Notes under the pieces: generated by a model
What the model saw: only the letters and a program-made list of their open reading frames with translations
What the model was told of the DNA's origin: nothing
Databases searched by the model: none
Assembly: GCA_024508675.1 (NCBI GenBank)
Contig: JANINQ010000021.1
Span: 1-64,000, forward strand
Reading direction: 5' to 3'
Length of the DNA: 64,000 nucleotides
Origin: Afipia sp.
GTDB lineage: Bacteria > Pseudomonadota > Alphaproteobacteria > Rhizobiales > Xanthobacteraceae
Made by a program: the position numbers and the translations under genes
Shown here: positions 1-8,616 of the stretch, in pieces
How the letters are laid out: each line of letters begins with the position of its first letter
How positions within the stretch are numbered: the first letter of the stretch is position 1

Positions 1-403
1 GGCTACAAAGCCCGCGAACTCCTTGGTCAATCCCGAGGTTTCAAGAATGAACTCATCAGACAAGAAAGATCCCCCTGTCGGCCTTCGCGCATTTCATTTG
101 CGCGTGACCTTTTATTTAGCGCCGCCCCTTGCGCTTGCGCCGAGGCAGTCACCCCGGCAACCGGCCGGGACTATGTATCCAATTGTTAGTGATGCGCAAG
201 CCGCATTGCTGCCCACCGTTTATGCGTAGCGTGCAAAATCTGTAATGTCCACCGGGGCCTAGGCCGGATGCGGACAACCTCCGGCCCCGGATAAACGACC
301 GGTTAAGCCTAATATCGGGCCGGACGCCCTCTTCATGAAAAATTTCGCCCAAAAGCCGATGATTGCGGCAAGGACATTCCTTTCCCCGCTCAGGGCCTCG
401 GTC
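1..403. other. Left-edge intergenic stretch
   Basis: I find no convincing gene here. A short plus-strand frame at 23-229 has low-complexity Pro/Ala-rich content, no ribosome-binding site and no recognisable domain. A stem (CGCGCA at 86-91, TGCGCG at 99-104) followed a few bases later by a T-rich run could be a terminator for a gene lying left of the window. Confidence 0.4.
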
Positions 404-1006
404 ATGGAATTCGAAAGCGCTAGTCCGGCTATCGTCAAATCGATCAAGCAGCGAGACCTGCTGAATGTCTGGCTGCGGCTCTATGCCCGTCAGGAACGGC
501 TGCCGAGATTTGACGAATATCAGCCGGAGCGAATCGCAGAAGAAGCGGACGACCTCGTCTCCTATACCATCGTCGGCACGGGCGATGTTTTGCGTTTCCG
601 GATCGACAGCGAAGGCACGCGGATGTCGCACGCCTACGGCACCACCGGTCAGGGCCGCTATCTCGACGACTATCTCGGAGCGAAGCTCGAGCAGATCGTC
701 ATTCCGGTTTATCTCGAATGCGTCCGGCAACGCTTGCCGATGTATACGATCTCGAAGGTGAAGGACCTTTACGGGCGGACGGTCGATTACGAACGTCTGC
801 TGATGCCGTTCTCCGATGGCGCGGGTGTCACACATATCCTCGCGTCGCTGAAGACGATCAGCGAGGACGGCGGTTTTGAAATCAAGAACCTGATGCGCGC
901 CAATGATGTTCCGCCGACATCGGTCTTGCGCTCGGTGATCAAGCGGGACCTGTTCCACAAGCTGCCCGGCCGGATCATGCCCGGCGACACCATCGAGTTT
1001 GTCTAG
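404..1006 (+). CDS. PAS-domain protein (PAS_5-like)
   Basis: A 200-residue soluble protein of the single-PAS type found in many copies in Rhizobiales. The N-terminal segment LLNVWLRLYARQERLPRFDE resembles the opening of PAS_5 family proteins (short helix, basic stretch, PxxxDxxP-like turn). A PAS-like core follows, with YTIVGTGDVLRFRIDSEG and a hydrophobic strand YERLLMPFSDG near the C-terminus. No kinase, cyclase or HTH domain is attached, so it is either a stand-alone sensor or a partner of an unlinked protein. The frame is open from an ATG at 335, which would add 23 residues; I prefer the ATG at 404 because similarity to the family begins there, but no strong Shine-Dalgarno decides it. It converges with dctA on the other strand, 33 bases away, so the two are not co-transcribed. 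Ligand and target are unknown. Confidence 0.75.
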   Translation: MEFESASPAIVKSIKQRDLLNVWLRLYARQERLPRFDEYQPERIAEEADDLVSYTIVGTGDVLRFRIDSEGTRMSHAYGTTGQGRYLDDYLGAKLEQIVIPVYLECVRQRLPMYTISKVKDLYGRTVDYERLLMPFSDGAGVTHILASLKTISEDGGFEIKNLMRANDVPPTSVLRSVIKRDLFHKLPGRIMPGDTIEFV

Positions 1007-1039
1007 CGCGTTTCGCGCGCGGCTTGCTCAGCCGCGCAA

Positions 1040-2368
1040 TCATGCCGCCGGATTTCTTTCCAGCTCTTCGCCGAGTTCGATGGGATGCGCCATCGCCTCG
1101 TGCAACTTGTCCTTGTCGAGTTCGCCCTCCCACCGGCTGATCACGACGGTCGCGACGCCGTTGCCAATCAGGTTGGTGAGCGCGCGGCATTCGCTCATGA
1201 ACTTGTCGATGCCGACCAGAATGGCGAGCGAGGCAATCGGAATATCCGGCACGATCGCGAGCGTCGCCGCAAGCGTGATGAAACCCGCGCCGGTGACGCC
1301 CGATGCACCTTTTGACGTGATAATCGCGACACCCAATATTCCAAGCTCCTGCCAGATGGTGAGATGGGTATTGGTTGCCTGCGCAAGGAACAGCGTCGCC
1401 AGCGTCATATAGATGTTGGTGCCGTCGAGATTGAAGCTGTAGCCGGTCGGGATCACGAGGCCGACCACGCCGCGCGATGCGCCGAGCCGCTCCATTTTGG
1501 TGATCATGTTCGGCAGCACCGTTTCGGATGAACTGGTGCCGAGCACGATCAGGAGCTCATCCTTGATGTAGGCGATGAAGCGCAGGATTGAGAATCCCGA
1601 GAACCGCGCGATGGCGCCAAGCACGAACAGAACGAACAGCACGCTGGTCAGATAGAACGTGCCGATCAACGCCACCAGATTCCACAACGAGCCGAGACCA
1701 TAAGCGCCGACAGTAAAGGCCATCGCGCCGAATGCCCCGATCGGCGCCGCGCGCACGATGATGCGGATGACGCCGAAGAATACTTTCGCGGCCATGTCGA
1801 TGGCATGGGCGATGGGCTCGCCCGCAGGTCCCATGAATGCGATGGCGAAGCCCGACAGGATAGAGACCAGCAGCACCTGCAGCAGATCGCCGTTCGCCAG
1901 CGCGCCGATGAAACTGTTCGGAATGATCGCCATCAGGTGTGCGACAATTCCTTCTTCGCTCGCCTTGTGAACGTAGGTCGCGACCGCTTTCGGATCGAGC
2001 GTTGCCGGATCGATGTTGAAGCCGTTGCCCGGCTGGATGATTTCGCCGACGATCAGGCCGACAGCCAGCGCGATGGTCGAGACGATCTCGAAATACAGCA
2101 GCGCCTTGAGACCCACGCGGCCCACCCGCTTGAGATCGCCCATCGAGGAGATGCCGTGCACCACCGTGCAGAAGATGACAGGCGCGATCATCATCTTGAT
2201 CAGCGAGATGAAGCCGTCGCCGAGCGGCTTCAGCGCCTTGCCCGTGTTGGGATAGAAATGCCCGATCAGAATACCGACCGCGATGGCAATCAGCACCTGG
2301 ATATAGAGTACGGAATACCAGGGCGTACGCGTTGAAACTGGTGTGCTCGGCGCGGTGGTGACTGTCAT
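1040..2368 (-). CDS. dctA: C4-dicarboxylate:cation symporter DctA
   Basis: Inner-membrane dicarboxylate/amino acid:cation symporter (DAACS family), expected to import succinate, fumarate and malate with protons or sodium. The 442-residue length matches DctA (about 430-445). The sequence has the family's helices, a serine-rich reentrant loop ([13 protein letters not shown]), the Na/substrate motif [12 protein letters not shown] and the second reentrant loop [13 protein letters not shown]. The frame extends upstream to 2473, but the start at 2368 ([10 protein letters not shown]) gives the normal N-terminus. The upstream region was searched for a sigma-54 promoter, as found before rhizobial dctA; none has correct -24/-12 spacing, and no dctBD pair is adjacent, so regulation is not evident here. 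Aspartate or glutamate transport is a less likely alternative. Confidence 0.93.
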   Translation of the reverse strand: MTVTTAPSTPVSTRTPWYSVLYIQVLIAIAVGILIGHFYPNTGKALKPLGDGFISLIKMMIAPVIFCTVVHGISSMGDLKRVGRVGLKALLYFEIVSTIALAVGLIVGEIIQPGNGFNIDPATLDPKAVATYVHKASEEGIVAHLMAIIPNSFIGALANGDLLQVLLVSILSGFAIAFMGPAGEPIAHAIDMAAKVFFGVIRIIVRAAPIGAFGAMAFTVGAYGLGSLWNLVALIGTFYLTSVLFVLFVLGAIARFSGFSILRFIAYIKDELLIVLGTSSSETVLPNMITKMERLGASRGVVGLVIPTGYSFNLDGTNIYMTLATLFLAQATNTHLTIWQELGILGVAIITSKGASGVTGAGFITLAATLAIVPDIPIASLAILVGIDKFMSECRALTNLIGNGVATVVISRWEGELDKDKLHEAMAHPIELGEELERNPAA

Positions 2369-2523
2369 GGCGGGCTCATGCAAGGGAGTGGCGACGGTAA
2401 TACTGCACGCCGCAGCCTGCGCCAGAACGCCGCACCTCTCAAGACAAATCCGGTGACTAACGGGATTTTGCACGGGCCGGTCCGCCGGGACCGAAACAGA
2501 TCCAGCCGCTCATGGGCCAGCGG

Positions 2524-2871
2524 CTACTTGATCTCCGCCGCGTAGGTCTCGGGCTTGAAACCGACCAGCAGCTTGCCGCCGATCTCAAGCACAGGACGCT
2601 TGATCATCGACGGCTGCGCCAGCATCAGCGCCATCGCCTTCTTCTCGGTGAGCCCTGCCTTGTCGACCTCCGGCAATTTCCGGAAGGTGGTGCCCGCGCG
2701 GTTCAACAGGGTTTCCCAGCCGACGGCCTTGCTCCAGCGTGCCAGCCGTTCCTTGTCGATCCCTTCCGCCTTGTAGTCATGGAAGCTGTAGGCGACGCCC
2801 TGCTTGTCCAGCCACGCGCGGGCTTTCTTCATCGTGTCGCAGTTCTTGATGCCGTAGATCGTCGTCGCCAA
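2524..2871 (-). CDS. ArsC/Spx-family reductase (YffB-like)
   Basis: A 115-residue thioredoxin-fold protein of the ArsC/Spx superfamily, closest to the YffB-type 'ArsC family reductase'. It begins MATTIYGIKNCDTMKKA, with a single cysteine (C11) in the CxxxxKA context rather than a CxxC pair, and carries the family's conserved MIKRPVLEIGG strand before the last helix. Classical arsenate reductases have HNPxCGTSRNT around the cysteine, so arsenate is not a safe substrate; glutathione-dependent thiol reductase activity has been suggested for YffB. The start codon is TTG, with GAGAG just upstream. The 2'-5' RNA ligase-like gene lies 28 bases upstream on the same strand, so they may be co-transcribed. 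A true ArsC is found at the right end of this window. Confidence 0.85.
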   Translation of the reverse strand: MATTIYGIKNCDTMKKARAWLDKQGVAYSFHDYKAEGIDKERLARWSKAVGWETLLNRAGTTFRKLPEVDKAGLTEKKAMALMLAQPSMIKRPVLEIGGKLLVGFKPETYAAEIK

Positions 2872-2899
2872 GTCGCTCTCCCTTGCAATGACCGCAACT

Positions 2900-3484
2900 C
2901 TATTGGCGCAGCGGCCACCGCGCGAGATGAATATGCCGCCCCCGCCCGATTAAACTGTGCACGAGCGCAACGTCGGTCACTGTCCAGCCGAATGCCTGAA
3001 TAGCGTGCTCATCGACGATGCGGCGATCGTAGAGCAGCGTCATGTGCGGCGTGAAATATCGCGTTACCCGGCGACCCAATCCGGCTCGTGTCATTGCCTC
3101 GCCAAGAATCCGGTGAAGTTCCAACAGCGCGGCCATGTCGCCGCCTGCGCGCAGCACAACAGGCTTGGTCCATCGCCTGTTGGTAAAGCTCAGCGCACTT
3201 TCGAACGTCACGTCGAATGGCGGCACGCCAACCGTGGCCATCGCAGCATTCACCGCTTCAACGAGGATCGGCGGCACACCATCGTGAACGCCGAGACTTT
3301 GCAGGGACACATGCAGGCAAGACGGAGCCAGCGGTTTGCCTCGCAGGCTATGAGCGGAGCGAAGCCGGTTCGTGTGTTCGGCGATCATCGAAAGTTTTTC
3401 AGCCGGCGGCGTCAGCGCGAGGAACAGGCCGTCGCTTGCGGAGACTGGCGGTTCGAACGCCGGAAAACACAACTGCTCAGACAT
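2900..3484 (-). CDS. 2H phosphoesterase (2'-5' RNA ligase/ThpR-like)
   Basis: A 194-residue protein of the 2H (two-histidine) phosphoesterase superfamily, which includes ThpR/LigT 2'-5' RNA ligases and 2',3'-cyclic phosphodiesterases. Both catalytic signatures are visible: CLHVSLQSLG in the first half and TPHMTLLYD in the second, matching Hx(S/T)x. Length is close to the usual 180-200 residues. The frame is open to 3547, but a strong GGAGG six bases before the ATG at 3484 fixes the start (MSEQLCFPAFEPP). It is followed by the ArsC-like gene after 28 bases. The physiological RNA or nucleotide substrate cannot be read from sequence. Confidence 0.88.
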   Translation of the reverse strand: MSEQLCFPAFEPPVSASDGLFLALTPPAEKLSMIAEHTNRLRSAHSLRGKPLAPSCLHVSLQSLGVHDGVPPILVEAVNAAMATVGVPPFDVTFESALSFTNRRWTKPVVLRAGGDMAALLELHRILGEAMTRAGLGRRVTRYFTPHMTLLYDRRIVDEHAIQAFGWTVTDVALVHSLIGRGRHIHLARWPLRQ

Positions 3485-3612
3485 GATACGCCTCCGGCCA
3501 AGCCATAGAACAAAACACGAACACTCTACACCGTAAAGCCCGACCATGATCCCGGTTGACCAAGGCGATGGCTCCTCGTATTTAAGAGATAGCTTAAATA
3601 CAGGTTTTGACC

Positions 3613-3948
3613 ATGGCCGATGCCCTCGACATGACCTTCAAGGCCCTCGCGGACCCCACGCGGCGCGCGATCCTTGCCCGCCTCGCACTGGGGGAGACTT
3701 CTGTGCAGGAACTGGCCAAGCCGTTCGCCATGAGCCTTCCCGCCGTGTCCCAGCATCTGAAAGTCCTGGAAACCGCAGGCCTCGTCACGCGTGGGCGGGC
3801 GGCGCAGTGGCGACCCTGCCGCTTCGAGCCGAAGGCGTTGAAAGAAGCGACCGAATGGCTCGATCAGTACCGGCGGTTCTGGGAGGAAAGTTTCGGCAAG
3901 CTCGACCTCTACCTGAAAGACATTCAAGCAAAGGAAGGCGACACATGA
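3613..3948 (+). CDS. ArsR-family winged-helix repressor
   Basis: A 111-residue ArsR/SmtB-type DNA-binding protein. The fold shows as FKALADPTRRAILARLALGE, then a recognition region AMSLPAVSQHLKVLETAGLV and a beta-wing VTRGRAAQWRPCRFEPKAL. No metal-binding ELCVCDL-like motif is present; this is the metal-independent subgroup that is typically paired with AHSA1/START-domain proteins. The ATG at 3613 is chosen over an in-frame TTG at 3607. It overlaps the next gene by four bases (ATGA), indicating translational coupling. In such pairs the regulator is usually thought to control its own operon; ligand unknown. Confidence 0.92.
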   Translation: MADALDMTFKALADPTRRAILARLALGETSVQELAKPFAMSLPAVSQHLKVLETAGLVTRGRAAQWRPCRFEPKALKEATEWLDQYRRFWEESFGKLDLYLKDIQAKEGDT

Positions 3949-4433
3949 CGGCAATTCTGAAAGTCAATGCGAGCGCGCCCGACAACCAGCCAGTCATCAC
4001 GATGGAGCGCGAATTCGACGCGCCTCCCGCTCTCCTGTTTCGCGCCCACACCGATCCCGACGCGTTGAAAGTCTGGTACGGCCCGAACGGCTTCACGATC
4101 ACGTTGCTTGCGATGGATTTCCGTGTCGGCGGCCTGTTCCGCTTTACCATGCACGGACCGGACGGCACCGACTATCCGAACCGCTGGGAGTTTCGCGAGA
4201 TCGTGCCGAATGAACGTCTCGCCTATCGTCACGGCTCGGACATCGACAACGATCCGAACGCCTTCGAGGTGGTCACCACGTTCAAGGCCATCGGCGCGGG
4301 CCGCACGCTGCTCACCAAGACCTCGACCTTCCCGTCAGTGGAAGCACGCAATGCCGTGATGAAGTTCGGCGCGGTCGAACTCGGCATGCAGACGCTGGAG
4401 AAGCTGGCGGCATATCTGAAGAAGGATCTCTGA
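3945..4433 (+). CDS. AHSA1/START-domain (SRPBCC) protein
   Basis: A 162-residue SRPBCC/AHSA1-like protein. It has the usual N-terminal pattern ITMEREFDAPPALLFRAHTD followed by KVWYGPNGF, then a beta-rich body (VGGLFRFTMHGPDG) and the C-terminal helix LEKLAAYLKKDL. Members form a helix-grip cavity for hydrophobic ligands; bacterial stand-alone versions have no settled biochemical role. It is the second gene of a coupled ArsR-AHSA1 operon (ATGA overlap with the upstream stop). Inverted repeats that may terminate transcription lie just downstream. Confidence 0.9.
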   Translation: MTAILKVNASAPDNQPVITMEREFDAPPALLFRAHTDPDALKVWYGPNGFTITLLAMDFRVGGLFRFTMHGPDGTDYPNRWEFREIVPNERLAYRHGSDIDNDPNAFEVVTTFKAIGAGRTLLTKTSTFPSVEARNAVMKFGAVELGMQTLEKLAAYLKKDL

Positions 4434-4445
4434 AACACACAGCAG

Positions 4446-4498
4446 AACGCCGCCGCCCGTGACAGGCAGCGGCGTTCAAAAACGTCTTGGAGGACGTT
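4446..4498. terminator. Two adjacent stem-loops between convergent genes
   Basis: The gap between the AHSA1-like gene and ilvD holds two inverted repeats. The first pairs AACGCCGC (4446-4453) with GCGGCGTT (4469-4476). The second pairs AACGTC (4481-4486) with GACGTT (4493-4498). On the minus strand the second is followed directly by TTTTT, so it can serve as a factor-independent terminator for ilvD; the first could serve the plus-strand operon. The stems are short, so this is a moderate call. Confidence 0.5.
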
Positions 4499-4516
4499 GT
4501 ATTACTTTTCGACGGA

Positions 4517-6367
4517 TTACTTCTCGACTTGGGACACGTCACGCACCGCGCCGCGCGCCGCGTTGGTGGTGAGCGCCGCATAGGCACGCAGCGCCGGTGA
4601 GACAACACGCTTGCGGTCGACCGGCTTCCACGCCGCTGCGCCCTTGGCTTCCATCGCCGCGCGGCGCGCCGCGAGAACGGAGTCATCGAGCTCGACGCTG
4701 ATGATGCGGTTCGGAATATCGATCAGGATCGGATCGCCGGTTTCAATGAGTCCGATCAGACCACCCTCCGCCGCTTCCGGCGAGACGTGACCGATGGAAA
4801 GACCCGAACTGCCGCCCGAGAAGCGGCCGTCAGTGACCAGCGCGCAAACCTTGCCGAGGCCCTTCGACTTCAGATAGCTGGTCGGATACAGCATCTCCTG
4901 CATGCCCGGACCGCCCTTCGGCCCCTCATAGCGCACGACAACGACTTCGCCCGGCTTCACCCGGTTGCCGAGAATGCCGGAGACCGCGTCGTCCTGGCTC
5001 TCGAACACATGCGCGGTGCCGCGGAAGGTCAGGATCGATTCATCGACGCCTGCGGTCTTCACGATGCAGCCTTCCGGCGCGATGTTGCCGAACAGCACCG
5101 CAAGACCGCCGTCCTTCGAGAACGGATGCTCCGCCGAACGGATCACGCCCTTCTGACGATCGGTGTCGAGATCGTCCCAGCGCGCGGACTGGCTGAACGC
5201 CACCTGCGTCGGCACGCCGCCAGGCGCAGCGCGGAAGAAGGTACGCACGGACTCGCTGTTGGTGCGGCCGATGTCCCAGCGGTTGAGCGCATCGGACATG
5301 GTTGGGGCGTGAACCGTCGGCAGGCTGGTGTCGATCAGCTTGGCGCGTTCCAGTTCGCCGAGAATGGCCATCACGCCGCCGGCGCGGTGCACGTCTTCCA
5401 TGTGAACGTCGTTCTTGGCAGGCGCGACCTTGCAGAGGCACGGCACGCGGCGCGACAGCCGGTCGATGTCCGCCATCGTGAAATCCACTTCGCCTTCCTG
5501 CGCGGCAGCCAGAAGATGCAGCACAGTGTTGGTCGAACCGCCCATGGCGATGTCGAGGCTCATGGCGTTTTCGAACGCCGCGAAATTCGCAATCGTACGC
5601 GGCAGCGCGGTCGCGTCGTCCTGCTCATACCAGCGGCGCGCAAGATCGACGATCAGATGACCTGCCTCGCGGAACAGCCGTTCGCGGTCGGCATGGGTCG
5701 CCAGCACCGAGCCGTTGCCGGGCAGCGAAAGACCGAGCGCTTCGGTGAGGCAGTTCATCGAGTTGGCGGTGAACATGCCCGAACACGAGCCGCAGGTCGG
5801 GCACGCCGAGCGCTCGATCGCGGCGACTTCCTTGTCGCTGTAGTTGTCGTCGGCGGCGACGATCATCGCGTCGATCAGATCGACCGAGCGCTGCGCGCCC
5901 TTCACCACGACCTTGCCCGCTTCCATCGGGCCGCCCGACACGAACACAGTCGGGATGTTGAGGCGCATCGCGGCCATCAGCATGCCGGGCGTGATCTTGT
6001 CGCAGTTGGAAATGCAGACCAGCGCATCGGCACAGTGCGCGTTGACCATGTATTCGACAGCGTCCGCGATCAGTTCACGGCTCGGTAGCGAATAGAGCAT
6101 GCCGCTGTGGCCCATCGCGATGCCGTCATCGACCGCAATGGTGTTGAACTCCTTGGCGACGCCGCCTGCGGCTTCGATCTCACCGGCAACAAGCTGTCCG
6201 AGATCCTTCAGATGCACATGGCCCGGCACGAACTGGGTGAAACTGTTGGCGATCGCGATAATCGGCTTGCCGAAGTCCGAGTCCTTCATGCCCGTCGCGC
6301 GCCACAGGCCGCGTGCGCCTGCCATGTTGCGGCCGTGGGTGGAGGTTCTGGAGCGATATGCCGGCAT
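4517..6367 (-). CDS. ilvD: Dihydroxy-acid dehydratase
   Basis: Converts 2,3-dihydroxyisovalerate and 2,3-dihydroxy-3-methylvalerate to the 2-oxo acids of valine, leucine and isoleucine synthesis. At 616 residues it matches the E. coli-type long IlvD. The iron-sulphur cysteines are in place: C122 in [11 protein letters not shown] and the cluster [11 protein letters not shown] (C189, C192, C195). The ligand motif GRFSGGSSG and a C-terminal [12 protein letters not shown] stretch are also present. The ATG at 6367 is the natural start. The gene is divergent from a LysR regulator, with a perfect 10-bp palindrome in the gap that probably controls one or both. Sugar-acid dehydratases (EDD and relatives) are the alternative within the ILVD/EDD family, but length and motifs fit IlvD. 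Confidence 0.95.
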   Translation of the reverse strand: MPAYRSRTSTHGRNMAGARGLWRATGMKDSDFGKPIIAIANSFTQFVPGHVHLKDLGQLVAGEIEAAGGVAKEFNTIAVDDGIAMGHSGMLYSLPSRELIADAVEYMVNAHCADALVCISNCDKITPGMLMAAMRLNIPTVFVSGGPMEAGKVVVKGAQRSVDLIDAMIVAADDNYSDKEVAAIERSACPTCGSCSGMFTANSMNCLTEALGLSLPGNGSVLATHADRERLFREAGHLIVDLARRWYEQDDATALPRTIANFAAFENAMSLDIAMGGSTNTVLHLLAAAQEGEVDFTMADIDRLSRRVPCLCKVAPAKNDVHMEDVHRAGGVMAILGELERAKLIDTSLPTVHAPTMSDALNRWDIGRTNSESVRTFFRAAPGGVPTQVAFSQSARWDDLDTDRQKGVIRSAEHPFSKDGGLAVLFGNIAPEGCIVKTAGVDESILTFRGTAHVFESQDDAVSGILGNRVKPGEVVVVRYEGPKGGPGMQEMLYPTSYLKSKGLGKVCALVTDGRFSGGSSGLSIGHVSPEAAEGGLIGLIETGDPILIDIPNRIISVELDDSVLAARRAAMEAKGAAAWKPVDRKRVVSPALRAYAALTTNAARGAVRDVSQVEK

Positions 6368-6381
6368 GGGTTGTTCCCTCT

Positions 6382-6404
6382 TTTATTGGAATGGTTCCAA
6401 TAAA
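6382..6404. promoter_or_regulatory. Perfect palindrome between ilvD and the LysR gene
   Basis: TTTATTGGAA (6382-6391) and TTCCAATAAA (6395-6404) are exact inverted repeats separated by TGG. They sit 15 bases upstream of the ilvD start codon and about 60 bases upstream of the LysR start. Symmetry and AT content fit a LysR-type or other dimeric-regulator operator. A role is inferred from position only. Confidence 0.6.
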
Positions 6405-6465
6405 GGGGTTATTCGTCGCTGTAAAATATATTATTAGAAGGTAATTAGGTCGCCCAGAGTATTAA

Positions 6466-7380
6466 ATGGACATTCGCCAGCTCCGGCATTTCGTGACCGT
6501 CGCGGACACCCTGCACTTCGGCCGGGCCGCCGAACGCCTCGGCATGACCCAGCCGCCGCTCAGCCAGTCGATCATGATGCTGGAGCGCGAGCTTGGCGCG
6601 CCGCTGTTCGTGCGCACCAAGCGCAGCGTCGCGCTGACGCCGTTTGGCGCGGAGTGGCTACCTCGCGTCCGAGCTGCACTCGACGGCGTGAGCGCCCTGC
6701 CCGAGATCGCGCATCAATTGCGCGACGGCACCGCAGGTCGCCTCGCGCTGTCGTTCGTCAGCACCGCCGATTACAGCATCCTGCCGCTGCTGGTGCGCCG
6801 CTATGCGTCGCTCTATCCGAATGTCGAGATCACGCTGACCGAAGCCACCAGCAACGTGCAGATCGCAAACCTGCTCGAAGGCCATGGCCATGTCGGTCTC
6901 GTCATCCCGCCGCCGAGCGCGGCGTTGCCCAGACAGCTCTCCTATCTGCCGCTTGTCACCGAACCGCTGGTCGCTGCCGTGCCGGACACCTGGATCGCCG
7001 ACGGAATGCTGTCGCTGGCGGCGGATCGCCTTGCACCGGACTCCGTGGTGAACGCGCCGCTTATCATCTTTCCGCGGCAGAGCGCGCCCGCCTTCCATGA
7101 CCTCGTTACCGAATACTACACAGCGCATGGCGGACAGGCGCGGATCGCGCAGGAAGCGATCCAGATGCAGACCATCATCAGCCTTGTGTCCGCAGGCATG
7201 GGCATCGCACTGGTGCCCGCCTCGCTGCGCAATCTCGCGCGCACCGGCGTGCGCTATGTCGATCTCGCGGGCGACGCTCCGATCCTGGAGACCGGCATCA
7301 CCTGGCGCACGGGAGACACGACGCCGACCATCGAGCGTTTTGTCAGCATCGCGCGGGAGATGGCGGGCGGCAGAACATAA
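6466..7380 (+). CDS. LysR-type transcriptional regulator
   Basis: A 304-residue LTTR. The N-terminal winged HTH is unmistakable (MDIRQLRHFVTVADTLHFG, RAAERLGMTQPPLSQSIMML, LGAPLFVRTKRSVALTPFG). It is followed by a periplasmic-binding-protein-like effector domain from about residue 90 to the end, containing SAGMGIALVPASL. It is transcribed away from ilvD across about 100 bases, the standard layout for an LTTR that regulates its divergent neighbour. The effector is unknown; a branched-chain intermediate would be consistent with the context but is not shown. Confidence 0.93.
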   Translation: MDIRQLRHFVTVADTLHFGRAAERLGMTQPPLSQSIMMLERELGAPLFVRTKRSVALTPFGAEWLPRVRAALDGVSALPEIAHQLRDGTAGRLALSFVSTADYSILPLLVRRYASLYPNVEITLTEATSNVQIANLLEGHGHVGLVIPPPSAALPRQLSYLPLVTEPLVAAVPDTWIADGMLSLAADRLAPDSVVNAPLIIFPRQSAPAFHDLVTEYYTAHGGQARIAQEAIQMQTIISLVSAGMGIALVPASLRNLARTGVRYVDLAGDAPILETGITWRTGDTTPTIERFVSIAREMAGGRT

Positions 7381-7391
7381 CCGTCCACACA

Positions 7392-7652
7392 TCACCTGCT
7401 TGAGAATAGTTTCAGCCACGGCCCGGCATGAAACGCGCTCATCAGCGCATACATCGCGGCCATGCTTCCAAGCGGTGATGCGTCGTGCACGCAAAGCACC
7501 GCCGCTGCGCCATCGCCGCTCATGCCCGTCACCAGCGCCATGATTGCAAAGGTTGGCGCCGCCAGCAGATGCAGCCACTCGGCTGCACCTGACAGAGCCT
7601 TTGCGCCATGATTTTCCGTGGCGGCGCGCTGACCGGCGAAAGCATTGTCCAT
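7392..7652 (-). CDS. Small predicted membrane protein
   Basis: An 86-residue protein with no domain that I recognise. Two hydrophobic segments (WLHLLAAPTFAIMALVTGM and PLGSMAAMYALMSAFHA) suggest two membrane helices, the second ending in the short basic tail PWLKLFSSR. The ATG at 7652 is supported by AGGAGAG five bases upstream; five further residues upstream to 7667 are possible but less likely. It lies 42 bases downstream of the DUF899 gene on the same strand and may be its operon partner. Confidence 0.65.
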   Translation of the reverse strand: MDNAFAGQRAATENHGAKALSGAAEWLHLLAAPTFAIMALVTGMSGDGAAAVLCVHDASPLGSMAAMYALMSAFHAGPWLKLFSSR

Positions 7653-7694
7653 GTTACTCTCCTGCAATCGCGAGAATATGCGGCGGCCAGTGGG

Positions 7695-8483
7695 CTACTC
7701 GTCTTTCTTCCGGAACGCTTCCTCGCCTGCATCCGATACAGCAACCCATTTCGGATCGGGTGCTGCGCCCTGAACGTAACTGTCGTTCCAGTTCCACCAC
7801 TTGTAGGTCTTGTCCTGCGGATAACCGGGCGGTGAATCCTCCCACACTTCCTGACGTCCGAGTGCGGTCATGTCGAGATAGCTCCAGACCGTGCCCATCG
7901 CCTCGTCGCCGCGCGTGTTGATGAAGTAGGTGCGGAAGATGCGGTCGCCGTCACGGATGAAAGCATTATGGCCGTGCCACAGATCGACACCGAAGTCCGC
8001 ATCGAAACCATCGGTGATCGTCACCCACGGAATGCGCTGCCAGCCCATCCGGACCTTCAGTCGCTTGATGTCGGCCTGTGGCGCGCGCGAGGCATAAACC
8101 AGCGTCGTATCGCGCGCATTCAGATGCACGAGATTGCTGACCTGATCCGCGCCCAGTGAACAGCCGATGCAGGCATGATCCGGCCAGCCGTGCACACCGG
8201 GCTCGAAGAATGCGCGATAGACGATCAGTTGTCGGCGGCCATCGAACAGATCGAGCAGGCTCAGTTTTCCGTCCGGCCCGTCGAACTGATAATTCTTCTC
8301 CACAGCCATCCATGGCATACGCCGCCGCTCGGCGGCCAGTGCGTCGCGGGCTTTTGTCAAAGCTTTTTCCTTCACCAGCAGTCGCTCGCGCGCCGCTTCC
8401 CACTCCTGTGCCGAAACCACCGGTGGCATGTCGATGGCGAGTGGCGCTCCTGTCATTCTGGTAGCTTCGGTTCCTTGCGGCAT
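7695..8483 (-). CDS. DUF899 thioredoxin-like protein
   Basis: A 262-residue protein of the DUF899 family, predicted thioredoxin-fold proteins of unknown activity. Visible markers are the N-terminal helix SAQEWEAARERLLVKEKALT, the MPWMAVEKNYQFDGP block, and LLDLFDGRRQLIVYRAFF followed by ACIGCSLGADQV, which carries two cysteines in the expected position. WHGHNAFIRDGDRIFRTYF and a tryptophan-rich tail (YKWWNWNDSYV) follow. The frame remains open to 9308 antisense to the next gene; the real start is the ATG at 8483 with GGAG upstream. It is divergent from an HTH regulator and may be its target. No substrate can be assigned. Confidence 0.88.
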   Translation of the reverse strand: MPQGTEATRMTGAPLAIDMPPVVSAQEWEAARERLLVKEKALTKARDALAAERRRMPWMAVEKNYQFDGPDGKLSLLDLFDGRRQLIVYRAFFEPGVHGWPDHACIGCSLGADQVSNLVHLNARDTTLVYASRAPQADIKRLKVRMGWQRIPWVTITDGFDADFGVDLWHGHNAFIRDGDRIFRTYFINTRGDEAMGTVWSYLDMTALGRQEVWEDSPPGYPQDKTYKWWNWNDSYVQGAAPDPKWVAVSDAGEEAFRKKDE

Positions 8484-8616
8484 GATCTGTTCTCCATCCT
8501 GCGTCTCAATCGCCGTTTGCCGCCGGGGTTCCCGATAGGCTTGCTGGCTGTCGGTCGTGAGGTAAATTAGGTCCGGATCGGGAGCGCGCGGGAGTGACAA
8601 GTGTGTCGGGATTTCG

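Noticed and set aside
23-229. Short plus-strand frame at the left edge
   Set aside because: No ribosome-binding site, no domain and low-complexity composition; it overlaps a possible terminator stem.
2369-2523. Sigma-54-like sequence upstream of dctA
   Set aside because: TGGCGC followed by TGC on the minus strand looks similar, but the distance between GG and GC is eight bases, not ten, and no activator sites or dctBD genes are nearby.
4787-6088. A 433-codon plus-strand frame
   Set aside because: Antisense to ilvD; His/Arg-rich shadow.
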